The notes under the pieces: generated by a model
What the model was told of the DNA's origin: nothing
The model's input: the letters and a program-made list of their open reading frames with translations, nothing else
Databases searched by the model: none
Position numbers and translations under genes: made by a program
From: Impatiens glandulifera
Taxonomy: Eukaryota > Streptophyta > Magnoliopsida > Ericales > Balsaminaceae
Direction of reading: 5' to 3'
Assembly (NCBI RefSeq): GCF_907164915.1
Contig: NC_061868.1
Location: forward strand, 19,339,819 to 19,403,818
DNA: 64,000 bases
Part shown: one piece after another, positions 44,684-57,454 of the stretch
Layout: each line of letters starts with the position of its first letter
How positions within the stretch are numbered: position 1 is the stretch's first letter

Positions 44684-46066
44684 TGTTGGGATCGACATCA
44701 ACAACAACCGGTGGGGTTTGAGTATTATTGAACGACTATCGACTTCCAATTCAGTTTTAACCCTATTAGAGGTTAAGAATTATTTATATTCTCGTGACAA
44801 ATTTTCGCGAGCTATTGAATCGGATTCAAGTACATAATTACTCGATAGATTTGGAGTGTATTGATGCAAGATGAATAAGACATTAAGAAATGGACACGGA
44901 GTTATTTATGGATGTTCGAAGATAAAAACTCCTACGTCACCCCTTCTTCTGTTACCAGAAGGATACACTAGAAGACTTTAACTTGTATAGACTCTATAAA
45001 AACTCGGTCAGAAACCTAGGACTTAACAATGCATGTTCTGAACTCCTATCTCTCACTATCCTGATCAGACACCCTCTATTCAACTTACAACGCTTAATAT
45101 TCTTAACAGATATTACAACAATTTCTCTTTTAGCTTATCTTAATGAAAAGTACAGAGTATACGAATTACAATTGGGATAGTGAGAGAGTAATCTTGAATA
45201 AAATCAATAATGTGTTCAACGTCTTCTTGATTAAGATCAACATATAAATATGAGTCACAACCGCTTTGCATTCAATGATGGCGTATTGTAGAGCTTTGTG
45301 TGCTGATGTAGCGTAGATCTAACTGAGTGTTGTAGCCGCACTTGAGTATCGTAGCCCTACTCGAATGGCGTGTGACTATTGAGCTTCTTAGAAGGTTTGT
45401 ATAAATGACAATTAATTCAACGGTCGAATCTGAATATTCACATGTGACATTACTCTGTTGATTATTGTGCGTGCTGATGTTGTAGTCTGCCGATTGTCGG
45501 CGATGAGAAGGGAAGATGAGCGGGAGTTGCTTTAGTCTACTGTTAAAGCCTAGATGTCAGCTAGCGCTTCTTCAAACCAGAGCGTCTATTGAAGCCTAGA
45601 CGTCTGCTAGCGCTTCTTTAGACTAGAGGGTATGTTGAGTACTAGACATCTGCTCGCGCACTTCTTCAAGAGCCCATAAGATGAAGTATGGATTACATCT
45701 GCACGCGCACTTCTTCACACAACCCGTATGATGAAGTTCAGAATACGTCTGCTCGCGCACTTCTTCAGACAACCCATCTAATGAAGTTCAGACTACGTCT
45801 ACTCGGGCATATCTTCACACAACCCGTCTAGTGCTTGCTTCAGACTACATCTGAAGACATACGTCTTTTAAGTTATACCTACACAAAGACAAATTACACA
45901 ACTTAGTTCTTGTTCAGACTACAAGTTAGTTTTTTTCAGACCACATCACTAAACTATGTCATATTAAATTAAACTTATTCACCTAAGTTTATTAACATGT
46001 TTTTCCTTAACTAATTATTTCTATTTTAATTAGTTTTCCTTTTTCTTTAATTAATTTAATCTAACA
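44684..46066 (-). repeat. E10 3' LTR (1383 bp, family D)
   Basis: Conserved block at 44904-44950. U3 holds a 50-bp tandem unit (ACTTCTTCAGACAACCCGTC, then TGATGAAGTTCAGACTACGT, then CTGCTCGCGC) at about 45530-45870. Its right edge CTAACA is followed by the PPT. Confidence 0.9.
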
Positions 46067-46081
46067 ATTTCCCCCTTTTTG
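46067..46081 (-). other. E10 polypurine tract
   Basis: ATTTCCCCCTTTTTG; on the minus strand a purine run AAAAAGGGGGAAAT directly before the LTR start. Only one PPT copy is seen here. Confidence 0.85.
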
Positions 46082-46251
46082 ATGATGTTAAAACTAAGTT
46101 AAAAATCAAATTATTAACAAAAGATTAAAAGATTAACCAGTATATTTATAAAAATAAAATACATAAAATAAATGAAGTTTAAGATTCCTCCCTTTTCATT
46201 CTTGAATATTCATCCTTGGAGACCTCTTTCGCCGAGTATAAGATCTATCAG

Positions 46252-49200
46252 TCAACCTCCTCCTCGACCACCTCCACGACCACCTCCTCGATCTTCTTGG
46301 AAGCTACCACGATCACCTTGGACTGGTTTCTTTTGGAACGGGTGCCACGAACACTTGTTCTCCCTCGATTGCTACCTTCCCCCTTTTAACATCATCAGGG
46401 TTAGAAACAACAAGGGTGGTGTCTTTAGAAGCTTCTTCAGCCTGAAAGCGTCGAGCGATCGCGTCAACATCTTCGATTCACTCAGCTTCAATAGAGTTGA
46501 GAGATTTGGAGATTTCGATCATCTGATGATTGACAATTTCAATTGAAAATCTTGTCAAATTGTGACGCTCAAGATGAAGAAACTAGGACTTGTCATGAAG
46601 CTTAGAGTTCTGCGTGAGCAAGTATTTTTGCATCTTGAACATCTGGGTTCAGAGCGTCGCCACTTCATGCGTAGTCTTCAACAAGTCTTTATTAGTAATT
46701 CCTTGAGTCGATACTATGTCAGGATTTGCTGAGGAGTTCGTTGCAGATTGCTTCTCAAGATTTTCTAGCCTGGAAGAAATAGAGTGGATGCTCTGTTGCA
46801 TCGGAGCCAGAGCTTCCATGATGAATTTGCAGAAATTCAAAGTTCTTGGAGAAGCCTCCTCAGAAGAAGATGGGGTAGACGAGACGATATGGGAGCCTAC
46901 TGGAATAGAGCGAATTGGATCAGGATAAAACTTACTTGTATGGATCGCTCTAGTTCCTTTTTAGAGAAGAGATTTGAGGAATATTGATCAATACTCGAGA
47001 CTCACGGCCTGCTCCTTCAATTTCATTGCGCAGATCTCTATCGAAACCTGATAGTTCTTCAGAAAAGACAGGTTGATTGGGTAGAAATTCCTTGGATTGA
47101 GATTGGAAGAATTTCTTAGATTTTGGGGAGTCAAACTGCTTCTCTTCAGATGTTTGCCCATCTGATGAGACGATCTGAACATCGGCCTTGGGCGTCTATT
47201 CAGATGGAGGAGAAGAAGCTAAGAAGCCTCTACTTTAAACGCTTTCTTGGAACAGACATGTTCCCCCTCAGCAGACCGGGTCTGCATTTGTTCGGATGTA
47301 GGGGAAACATCAGATGATGTTTCCCTCTGAGCAGACGAAGGCTGCTGCTTAGACTTTTGAGAATGCTCTTTCTCAACATGAGGGATTGATTGATACGCTT
47401 CATAGAGACAGAGCATCTGATCATCAAAGTGAAAAGGATAGAATCGCCTTTTTTCAACTGACGAGTTATGTTGCTCGATGACATGAAGAGCCATCTTCTC
47501 TTCAACCACCGAGAATAGCTGCCCTAGAAATGGGATTAGACTCACCTTGATTAAATGGCATCTCATCAATATATGACATCTTCTCATCCTCGTCCGAACA
47601 GTTCAACTCTGCTTGAGGCGCTCTGTCTCGAAGAGCATCAAAATGAGACGACTACGTGTCGTGGACATATTGGAGAGCCATAGAACAGTAGGAGTCCATG
47701 AGTAATTGAAGACATTCAAGAACCTTCCCATCTTTTTGAGTAGTTTTGTCTGAAGGATTAAAGTTTTATTTCCTTTGGAAGACGATGGAAAAAAGAGCGT
47801 GCCCTCTAGCATTTCCTACAACGAGCTATCTTCACTTGAGAGCCTCGTTGACACCTTGGGTCTTGGCCCATGAGAGGAACAATTTCTCCATTTTCAGCAG
47901 TTCTTTCCAATTTTTCGCCACTTTAGAACCTGGGTTAACATCACTAAACCTTGTGTGAAACCTTGTTCATAGTCATTTATCAAACATCTCGATTTTCACA
48001 AACGTCGTAGACTCACATTTCTCCAGGATTAGATTTAGTTTCTAATTAACTTCAGACGACATTTCAAGAATGTAGTCAGCTGCGTCTTTTCCCTCCCCTG
48101 TAACTTTGGCAGGTTTGGGATTAGAAACAGGCTCTCTGAATGCAATGCCATGAGCCCCTCGGGCAGCTATTAACATAGAGAATGGAGAAACATTCCTAGA
48201 AAAGGCATATGCTGGAAAGGCTATAGCAGGACCCATATCCGTATGAACGAGTGCTAATTCGTGGATCTGCCGAGCATCTGGACCTACAGTTTCTTCACAA
48301 TTAGCAGCAGAAGACGCAGGCATAGCCTCCTTCTCTACTACAGGTAAAGTAATAGACGACTCTTTGGCAGGAGATAAAGTCGTCTGAACATATACTTGAA
48401 CACCATCTTGACTAGCAGCTTCATAGACCACTAGTGCGATAGGGGAAACATCAGCGTCTTCCCCTGTTTCTTCTCAACATGAATGCCAATTGTCTCAGCA
48501 GTTGGCTCATCAATAGATTCCAACACGGGAATAGCAAAGGTCTCTTCGGCCAAAGAAATACTGGGATTTACCTCGGAGGTCGTATGATCGGTAAGAACAA
48601 CATTCGTCTATCTAGCAAGGGAAGCCTCCGTCTGACCAGCTCTACAGACGTTGGTTCAGATTGAATAGGGGAAGACGCCTCGACTAGTACCTTAGATTGA
48701 CTAGCCAAAACATCGGGTAAAGGAGATGGATGAGAATAGAGGAACAGTAGCAACAAGGGCTTCCTCCGTCCTAAAACCTTTTTGGAATGGAGTCGACTTC
48801 GACAGTATCTCCAATAGGCTCCCCTTTCTAACTAGAGGAGCTTGCGGAAGATTCCATTACCGACATCTTCATTCTCTTCGTAAGGGTCTTACGATTGGAG
48901 GTCGCATGACGCTTGGACTAAGTGGAAGACTAACAATCGTCTGTTGACCGAAGAGGCAGATTTTGTTTCTTTAATGATCTTCATTCGAGCAATATGGTTC
49001 CCAACCCTAGAACTAGTCATTATTCTATTTACGTTAATGGTGGCACCTTTGCCTACAGGCACCTTCAGATGCTCTAGAATCCAACTGATTTGGACTGAAA
49101 AGCCCACACTTTTCTTGCTAAGTGGAGATACCATCTGGAAAAGGGTAGAGAAAAGGACGGACGCCCAGTTGAAAGCTTTCCCTTTTGTTATAGCCACCAT

Positions 49201-49679
49201 CATCTCGAATCTATCTTGGGTGTAGGCATCGAACGACCTTGCTTTCCCTTGAATAGATTTGGCATAAATGTCGTTGAGAATACAGTACTCATATTTGAGG
49301 TACTTCTTTCTCCCGTTAATGTTCATAGGACTTCCGATGTCAAAAAGGAAGGTACGCATCTCCGAGATAACCTCGGTCGGAATCTCTTCAGTAAACGTGT
49401 GGCCTTCTGCCGGAAGCCTAAGAAACTCGGCAAAGAAGGCTTTGGATATAGAGATTTCAGTACCCTTCACAGTTGCTAAAATAGAATCTCCTTCGCATGA
49501 TCAAAGAACGCACGCACCTCCTGGTCGTGAAGAATAAAAGGTCCGCCAAGAAACTTTCTAAGGCCGAAAGCCTCCAGGAATCTAAACATTTCCACCATCG
49601 CCGGCAACCCAGATGCGTACACCAAATCAAAGTCCACCTGCATGGTGTTTTGAGCGAAGGCAATAGTTTTCTTACACAA
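46252..49679 (-). pseudogene. E10 accessory gene, long form with RGG tail
   Basis: Starts MCKKTIAFAQNTMQVDFD at 49679. N-domain motifs: MQVDFDLV, GLRKFLGG, AFFDHA, a one-base frameshift near 49490, then ILATVKGTEISIS, LRLPAEGHTF, YEYCILNDIYAKS, RFEMMVAITKGKAFNWASVL, open to 48889. After this come degraded frames: an acidic, Ala/Pro-rich linker (48431-48042), the second conserved block (NWKELLKMEKLFLSWAKTQG, about 47910-47840), and a coiled coil (IMEALAPMQQSIHSISSRLE, 46820-46700). A perfect DRGGGRGGGRGGG tail follows, stopping at 46252. The RGG box suggests RNA binding (inference). Confidence 0.75.
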
Positions 49680-49818
49680 TTAAGTTTAGAAAATCTTAGG
49701 GTTTAGAAAATAGACTAAGAAGACAATTAAGTATCTAGAGAGAAAACGGAGCGAAATAAGATTTAGGGTTTTAGAAATCTCAAATATAGCGTAAAATATT
49801 TTAGACGTTCAAGACACC

Positions 49819-49826
49819 CTTAAATA
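49819..49826 (-). promoter_or_regulatory. TATA element before E10 accessory gene
   Basis: The minus strand reads TTCAAATCTATTTAAG, the same words as before accessory gene 2 of E4, about 140 bp before the ATG at 49679. A G-box ACACGTG lies next to it (49837-49846). Confidence 0.55.
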
Positions 49827-49849
49827 GATTTGAATCGACACGTGCCCCA

Positions 49850-51200
49850 AAGGACATCATTAAAATTAACCGTCATTTTAAGATTAACAGACTTCATTAA
49901 AGGTCATCATTAACCGTCATCATTAACAGAACATCATTAAATATTCCTTCCATTTAATTTGAAATGTGATTGTTTACTATATAAGAGGGAAGGTAAAAAG
50001 GCAGCGCATTAAAATTAGGACAGTTCTCTCACTTGTCTTAAGATGAGGCGTCTGAAGAGCGCACATAGACAGACGTCAATCTGTTCTATCTATATACCTT
50101 GCGTTTAAGCTTAGTAAGACGTCTATTGGAAAGGCGTCTATTAACACACGGCAACAGACGTGTCAGTAGGCATATGCCTTACATTTAGACGTCTAACCAC
50201 GCTTAAGTTGCAATCTTCTTAATCATAGCTCGTCTAATATACATTCTCTTTAGACGACTGATCTGATTAGTCCGATTTGAGACATCCGTCTTAATACTTA
50301 TGTCCAATCAAACAACAATTGTTTACTCTCAATTTGTGCATACTTAATTAAATTAATTTAGGTCTAAAATACCTAAAACATTTATAAAGAAAGCAAATGG
50401 AGTTTTTCTGTACACAAGGTGCCCTTTAAATAATTTTGAAACGATATAGGTTTCAAAAATCATCATTTGCAAAACCGTCATTTAAAAGAAATGACGTCAT
50501 TGATTAAAAATCATCATTTACGAAGTAAAGACATCATTAGAAATAACAGGCATTTGATAAATAACATGGAGTGTTGGTCACATCTTAATACATGAAAGCC
50601 ATGTGTCTTCATGTTATTTGTTAATAATGTGACTGTTCACTTTTTAAAGGTAGGAGTGAAACGACAGCGTTTTGATAAGATTGATATAGTTGTTCCCCAT
50701 TTGGCTTAAGAAGAGACGTTTAATGAGCACTGAGACAACCGACTAGCTGTGTTGTTCACATGCCTTCCCTTTCAACGTAGATAGACGTTTGTTAGGGAGA
50801 GCGTCAACTCGCATGGGGAAAGACGTCTAACCAAAAAATGTTTGCTCGCGCAAGGTGTATAACCAAATAACATCTACTCGCACGAAGCAAGATGTCTATT
50901 TGAAAGACATCTGCTCGTGCGGAACAAGATATTTATTTGGAAGACATCTGATCGCGCACAGCCTTAGTTGTATTAGTAGGCGTCTACCCAACATCCTAAT
51001 GTCTGACTAAGTTCAAATTTCAGACAGCTTAAGCTTAGCTTGTTTAGTGTGCAGTGTCATCATACAACCGCTCTTTCAATACAATTTTGAACATCTGTTT
51101 CAACATGTCTGGCTATCTACTGTATTTCAAGTTCCCCCTAAATTTATGCATAAAATATTTTTATAAAATGAATGATAAATTTAGTTTAGAAAGGGGTTCT
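49850..51200 (-). repeat. Duplicated promoter region upstream of E10 accessory gene
   Basis: The stretch at about 49810-50260 recurs in diverged form at about 50410-50900. Both copies carry a TTAAATA site, runs of CATCATTAAA, a TGTGACTGTTCAC-like segment and AGACGTCT words. The second copy has no accessory coding sequence. I read it as the promoter region of a deleted second tandem gene. Confidence 0.45.
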
Positions 51201-51229
51201 CCCTAAATTTATGCATGAAATTATTTTGT

Positions 51230-52782
51230 AAAATGAACAATAAATTTAGTTTAAATCAAGAAGTCCCAGGATATTTCTAAAATAAGAAAACTTAGTCTCT
51301 AGAACTGGCTTTGTGAATATATCTTCCACTTGAAGGTATGTTGGCACGTATTCCAATCAGACGTGTTTTTGTGCCATGTTATCTCGGATGAAGTGATGGT
51401 GAATGGCGATATGTTTGGTCCGAGAGTGAAACACCGGGTTGGATGTGATCTCTATCGCACTAGTGTTGTCATAAAAAATGGGAGACTCGTCTTCCTGGAT
51501 GTCGTAGTCTCTCAATTGTTGTTGAATCCAAAGCGATTGAGCACAGAAACTCCATGCGGAAAGGTATTTCCGCTTCTGCTATATACGTGGAAATGGACGT
51601 CTACTTCTTGTTAAACCAAGAAATCAGACGGTCACCCAAGAACTGACAGGTTCTGTTGGTGCTCTTCCGATCAATTTTGCACTCTGCATAGTCTGCATCA
51701 AAGTTACTTATTAAGTTGAGACTGGAATCCTTCGGATACCACAGTCCAACGCATTGAGTTCCCTTTAAATATTTTAAGACATGCTTGGTAGATATATAGT
51801 GGGATAGTTTAGGGTTAGCTTGAAATCTCCTGCAGATGCCGACGACGAACAAGATGTACTGGCTGTTAGGTAGAGTAGCGAGCCTATAATTCCTCGGTAT
51901 GTCGTGATGTCTACATTCTGACCATCTTCATTCTTGTCCAGCTTGTTAGATGAGTTCATGGGTTGGAGGCAGTTGAGCAGCTCTCCCAAATATCTTTAGC
52001 GGTTCCCTCGTGTATTTGTCTTGGTTGATGAAGATTCCATATTTAAGTTGACGCACTTGAAGGCCTAGGAAGAATGTCAGCTCACCCATAATGCTCATCT
52101 AAAACTTGTAGTGCTTGACCTTAGAGAACTTTTCACAGAGTTTGGAGTAATGTCATCAACATATATCTGAACAAGTAAAATATGAGAATCCTAAACAAAT
52201 ATAAATAGAGTTTTATCCACTATGCCTATTTCGAAATCATGTTAAATAAAAACTTTGTTAAGGTGTCATACCAGCTCAAGGAGCTTGCTTGAGATCAAAA
52301 AGTGTTTTGTCTAACTTAAACACATTATTAGGCAACGAATGATCTTTAAAACATGGAGGTTATTCGACATACACATCTTCATTAAGAATTCCATTTAGAA
52401 AGGCACTATTGACGTCCATTTGATCAACTATGAAATTTTTGAAAGCGGAGGAAGCTAGGAATACCCTTATAGCTTCAAGCCTTACTACAGGGGCGAAAGA
52501 CTCCCCAAAGTCAATTCCCTCCTCCTATTTATATTCTAGAGCTACTAGCCTAGCCTTGTTCCTCACAACTAGGCCATCTTCGCTTAATTTGTTTCGAAAT
52601 ACACAACTAGTTCCAATAATCGATTGATTTTCAAGTCTTGGAATTCGATACCATATTATGTTCCTTTCAAACTGATTTAGTTCTTTTTGCATTACATTGA
52701 TCCAATTGGGATCAAACAGTGCTTCATCTATTTTCTTAGTTTCTAATTGTGATATAAATGTTGAATTAGTCATCTCATCCAT
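51230..52782 (-). pseudogene. E10 reverse transcriptase and RNase H, decayed
   Basis: RT blocks [26 protein letters not shown] and [11 protein letters not shown] are readable. YVDD survives (near 52165) but is followed at once by a deletion. RNase H pieces DADYAEC, then IAEAE in a broken frame. More than ten stops and shifts. It ends near 51230. Confidence 0.85.
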
Positions 52783-53025
52783 TAGTTGATGTCTTGTTCT
52801 AATAGGAGCAGACGGGTTACCAATAATGGATTCAGGCGGGTGGTTCTTGTTCCATCTAAAGTTAGGTCCAAGAAGGTGAGATGTCTGATCAGTTGGGCCC
52901 GCAACATCTAGACTGTCAGTAGCCTGCCAAATTATAGTCTGGGCGTTTGATTATGCATCATTCGGATTAGCTGGTTGATTAGACGACCTGTTTCTTACAA
53001 CCTGAGTTTCATCATCACTATCATA

Positions 53026-53930
53026 TTAAAGGTTAATATCTTCTAATTTGTTAGCAACTTCGATGACTTTGTTAGAATTGATTTCAATAGATTCGTCAAA
53101 TATTATGTGTCTGGACTCTTCAATAGTTAGAGTTCGTTTATTAAATACACTATATGCTTTACTAACTGCTGAATATCCTAGCATTACACCATCGTCTACT
53201 TTGACATCAAAAGAAGTCAAATAATTCTTGCCATTATTATGAATATAATAGTTACACCCAAAAATCCTAAAATATGCAACTTTAGGGGTTTTTCCATAAA
53301 ATATTTCATAGAGTGTTTTATTCAGGCATTTATTGATCATTGATTTATTTTTAGTGTAACACGCTGTGTTTATGGCTTTCGCCTAAGAAACACCAGAATT
53401 ATCAACCATTGATCTCGTCGCTTCCCTTAGTGTTATATTTCTCCTTTCAGCAATGTCATCTTGATGTGGAGTTCTGGCACTATAAAACTCGTGTCTTATA
53501 CCAGACCCCTCAAGGAATAGTGACAGACGTCAGTTGGTAAACTTAGTACCTCTGTCACTTCTTATTTTAATTATTGTTAAAGCCTTTTCATTTTTTAGTG
53601 TTCTAAGTATATTGATTAGTTTTTCAGCCGTCTGATCCTTAGAAGCTAGAAAAATAACCCAAGTAAATCTAGAATAGTCATATATTATGACAAGAGTATA
53701 TCTCATCTCACTTATACTTGTTACTGGAATTGGACCGAAAAGAGTAAACCATTTATGAATTCTTTTGAACACATATTGTTTATGGTTTTGAAATTTAGAT
53801 GGTTTAGTCACTTTGGCCCTGTGCATTTAACTACATCAGTTAATAGATGTCTGTTGATGATTATATGTCTAGAGCATCCACTGTCCAGGTACTAGACCAA
53901 TTCCTACAAGCAGCTTTCCTATTTAACCTA
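53026..53930 (-). pseudogene. E10 integrase and protease remnant
   Basis: Integrase core with FGPIPVTSISEMRYTLV, YDYSRFTWV and RSDRGTKF, and the C-terminal NKTLYEIFYGKTP with IFGCNYYIH. The protease keeps only the start (YLDSGCSRH, near 53880) and is fused by a deletion to the integrase zinc-motif region, whose CX2C half is lost. Confidence 0.8.
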
Positions 53931-55497
53931 CAAATAAACATTTTACGTCTTTGGTCCCCAAAATTAATTGGGTCCATGGTTCCTCAGTCCCTTAGGAATC
54001 TAGATTTGTTGTTAGACTAGGAATATGCCTTTCTGTCTGCTAATGACTTCTTAGCATTATGAGATTGTTTTTGGTAAAACTTCCTTGACGTTCTATCAGG
54101 TTTTTCTTTGTCACACCGGTTGGCTGTTAACCTCTCAGTCTTCATCCAACTATCAGTTGACTTTTCATATGTTATCACATCTCTTGAAGCTAATACATCA
54201 CAATTGTGATTAGTTCATGTATCAGTTAAGTGTCCCTTGACAAATCTTATAGTCTTAAGCTCGCCTTTTACTGGGTTCCGATTGTGATTGGAGTTGTCTG
54301 GGCAGTCATAGTCAAATCCCAAACCAGATTTGCATACGGTCGGTCTTTGCCGAGTAATCAGCTTTTGACGACTTCCCTAGACTTAGTCCATGAACTAACT
54401 ACATAAGTAAGTCTTTGGTTTTCTAAAGATATATTTTTGATAATTTCCTTGAGTTTTTCATTCTCAGATGAGAGCTCACTCATGTTGTTTACCAAAGATT
54501 CTGATTAAGTATCTTGAGATGATATTATCAAACGTCTGTTTCAACTTTATCTCATAAAAGGCATCTGATAGCTTCTTGTACTCAATAACCATGTCATTGA
54601 GTGCATTTATCAACTCATCCCTTAAAAACTCTTTAGAAGAGAAATCAGATACCTCATCAGTGTCATCCATGAGACACTAAAGTCCTTCATCATCTTCACT
54701 TTCGGACGAAGAGCTTTCGTCTGAGCTGTCAGCCCATTTTCTCTCCCTTTCCTCAGCTACTAGGGCCTTCTTCTCCTTCTTCTTCTTATCTAAGGGCTTT
54801 TTGCCGTCTCTCATTGGCTTCTTGCCGTCTACTTTAAAGTGTCCTGGTTTATCACAATTAAAAGCACTTTAAATTAGACATAGACTAATTTCTATAATTA
54901 TAATTGTTTGAATTTGAACTTGAGTTAAGAGAAGATTGGATTTTCTTCATAAATCTGCCAAATTTCTTCACGAAAAGTGACATGGCGTCTTTGCTAATCT
55001 TCTTAGCCGTCTTTTTGATAGTAGCAATAGGTGACTCTTTAGTGGTCACCAAATCTTTAGTAATGGTTGAGGTTGACTGCTCCTCTTCGTTCCTCTAGTT
55101 TAGTTCAAACACGTAAGCTTTTAGATCTACGAAGAGATCGTGTGCTCCTCTTCATAGACAAAGTCTTTATATCCCATTCTCCGGGAAGAGCCTTTACCAT
55201 ATTTATATTAACTTCTCTGTTACTATATGTTTTTCCCAGCGTGGAAAGCTCGATGATGATTCTTGTGAACATTTCTTCGAAATTCGTCATAGTTTCTCCA
55301 GACTTCATCTTTATGCTATCATATTTTTGTGTGACAACCATGAGTTTGTTCTCTTTGGTCTGGTCGTCGCTTTCACACAATTGGGTCAGCTTTTCTCAAA
55401 TCTCTTTAGCGGTGGAATAAGATTTGATTTTGTTGAACATATATGTGTCCAACATTTTGTATAAGATATCCTTAGCCACATTGTCGAGATTGGCTTT
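53931..55497 (-). pseudogene. E10 gag, main part
   Basis: Continues gag from 57180. From the E11 edge: NLDNVAKDIL, then KENKLMVVTQKYDSIKM, ELSTLGKTYSNRE, a degraded zinc-knuckle region near 54850 and a long linker with a Ser/Asp/Glu-rich stretch (54660-54740). Several frameshifts. Confidence 0.8.
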
Positions 55498-57179
55498 TGT
55501 TAGGATCGCTGTTAACATTAAGACGGGAGTCTGACTACAGTTAACAGCTTATGACTTTCAATTCGATTTTAACTCAGTTAGAAGTTAAAACATGTTTATA
55601 TTCTTCACAAATCTTTGCAAACTCTTGAACAAGTTCAAGTGCAGAACAGCTTGTTGGATTTGAAGCGTCAGATAGATGAATGCAAGAAACACAAAATAAA
55701 GAACACAGAGAGTTTTATGGATGTTCGGAGATAAAACTCTTACGTCACCCCTTCTTCCTAAACTGGAAGGATATTCATTAGAATACTTTGAATTAGTATA
55801 GTGACTACACAATCCCAGTCAGAAAACACATGACTTAACAACCGCCTACTTATGAACTTCTCGTTAACTCTCTGTTGAACAAAATATCTTCTAATCAACT
55901 TACAATACTGAAATTTCACATAGAAAGAACAATAGGTGGATTACAGAATGATTTTAGGGAGAGTGAATACAACACTTGGTGAATCTTAATTCATATAGAG
56001 CTTTTTGGAAAATAAGAATTCAGTAAGCGTGCAAGTAAGCAAGTTTAGCAAGTAATCAGTCAAGCAAGTTATTCGATGAAAAAGAGAGTTCAAAGGTGAT
56101 TCTTCCTTTGTCTTTGGATATCTATTTATAATAGAAGTACACCAACGTCGAATCTTCTTCTTGGGACAGGTGTCCTCAAACTGTTGGATGGCCTCCAATA
56201 GTACAGGATAGTACAGAAAGGATATTATCGTTGGGATCGTGGTTGTACCAGACTGATAGTGCGTCGAATTTTCTCAAATATCGTGTTGTATTGGAAAGGT
56301 ACAACGAGGGCAATTTGAATAATAATAACGTACGTGGAAGTTATTCATTCATTGTTTGAGCTGAATTATCAGACTGTTGAATACAAGAACAGCAGACGAG
56401 TTAAGTATGTAGTTAGACGCTCATTCAAATGTTTGATGAAGGTTAGACGACGTCTGACTACGCTTCTTCGTCAGATCGTGTCTAAGAAAGTTAGAATACG
56501 TCTAATTGTGCTTCTTCTTTAGATCGCGTCTAAGAAGGTTAGACTACGTCTAACTGCGCTTCTTCTTATGACCACGTCTAAGAAGGTTACACGACGTCTA
56601 ATTGCGCTTCTTCTTTAGGCCACGTCTAAGAAGGTTAGACAACGTGTAACTGCGCACTTCTTAGCCTACATTTAAAGGAGTAAGACGACGTCTACTCATG
56701 CACTTCTTAGACCACGTCTAAAGGAGTTAGACAATGTCTACTCGTGCACTCCTTAGACCACGTCTAAAAGAGTTAGACGACGTCTACTCACGCACTCCTT
56801 AGACTACGTCTAAAGGAGTTAGACGAAATCTACTCGTGCACTCCTTAGACCACGTCTCAATGAGTGAGACGACGTCTACTTGCGCACTCCTTAAACCGCG
56901 TCAAAATGAGTTAGAAGACGTCTACTCGCGCACTCTTTAAACCAAGTCTGAAGGAGTTAGACGACGTCTACTCGCGCACTCCTTAGACACCGTCAGAAGG
57001 AGTTAGACGATGTCATATAAACATACTTCTTTTAGATTTGTACCTGCAAAAGGTAAATTACCCCAACTTAGTTTTATTCAAACCACGTCATCAAACTATG
57101 TTGTGCATATTCTCTTAAGTTAATTAATTATTTCTTTCTTAATTAATTTTCTCTTTTCTTTATTTAATTTAATCCAACA
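55498..57179 (-). mobile_element. E11: solo LTR (1682 bp)
   Basis: TGTTAGGATCG to ATCCAACA, TSD GCTTT perfect (55493-55497 and 57180-57184), inserted in the E10 gag. Conserved block at 55713-55757. U3 carries about 12 copies of a 46-bp unit (AAGGAGTTAGACGACGTCTA then CTCGCGCACTCCTTAGACCA) at 56440-57010. No internal sequence. Confidence 0.9.
56440..57010. repeat. 46-bp tandem array in E11 U3
   Basis: About 12 diverged copies, each with TTAGACGACGTCTA (palindromic GACGTC) and a second AGACCACGTCT. There are no unique spacers. Confidence 0.85.
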
Positions 57180-57406
57180 GCTTTCCTCTTGTCTTCGGTT
57201 GTCCACTCATATCTTGGCTTTTCAATCATTTCAGGGATGCCCTCTGCTGATGTTGTGGTTTTTCTGTTCTTTAAGATCTTCATAGGACCGTTAGTGATGA
57301 CATACCACATGTCACCGTCTTGAGCGGCCAAATGAGCTTGCATTCTGATTTTCCAATCATCATAGTCCTCCTTTCTGAACATAGGGATCTTGTTAATGAT
57401 AGACAT
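57180..57406 (-). pseudogene. E10 gag, N-terminal part
   Basis: Starts at the ATG ending at 57406 (MSIINKIPMFRKEDYDDWKI). Blocks: YDDWKIRMQAHL, MWYVITNGPMKI, then a longer insert (NRKTTTSAEGIPEMIEKPRY) and WTTEDKRKA. It is cut by E11 and continues at 55497 (NLDN). Confidence 0.85.
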
Positions 57407-57440
57407 ACTTATGTTTGTGGCTTAGAGAGTAGAAAACCTC

Positions 57441-57452
57441 ACTCTAATACCA
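57441..57452 (-). other. E10 primer-binding site
   Basis: The minus strand reads TGGTATTAGAGT, two mismatches to the initiator-Met tRNA complement; 2 bp from the LTR. Confidence 0.8.
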
Positions 57453-57454
57453 CT

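Noticed and set aside
46172..46546. 124-codon plus-strand frame rich in proline
   Set aside because: Antisense of the RGG tail and coil of the E10 accessory gene; RGG codons read backwards give Pro-rich peptides.
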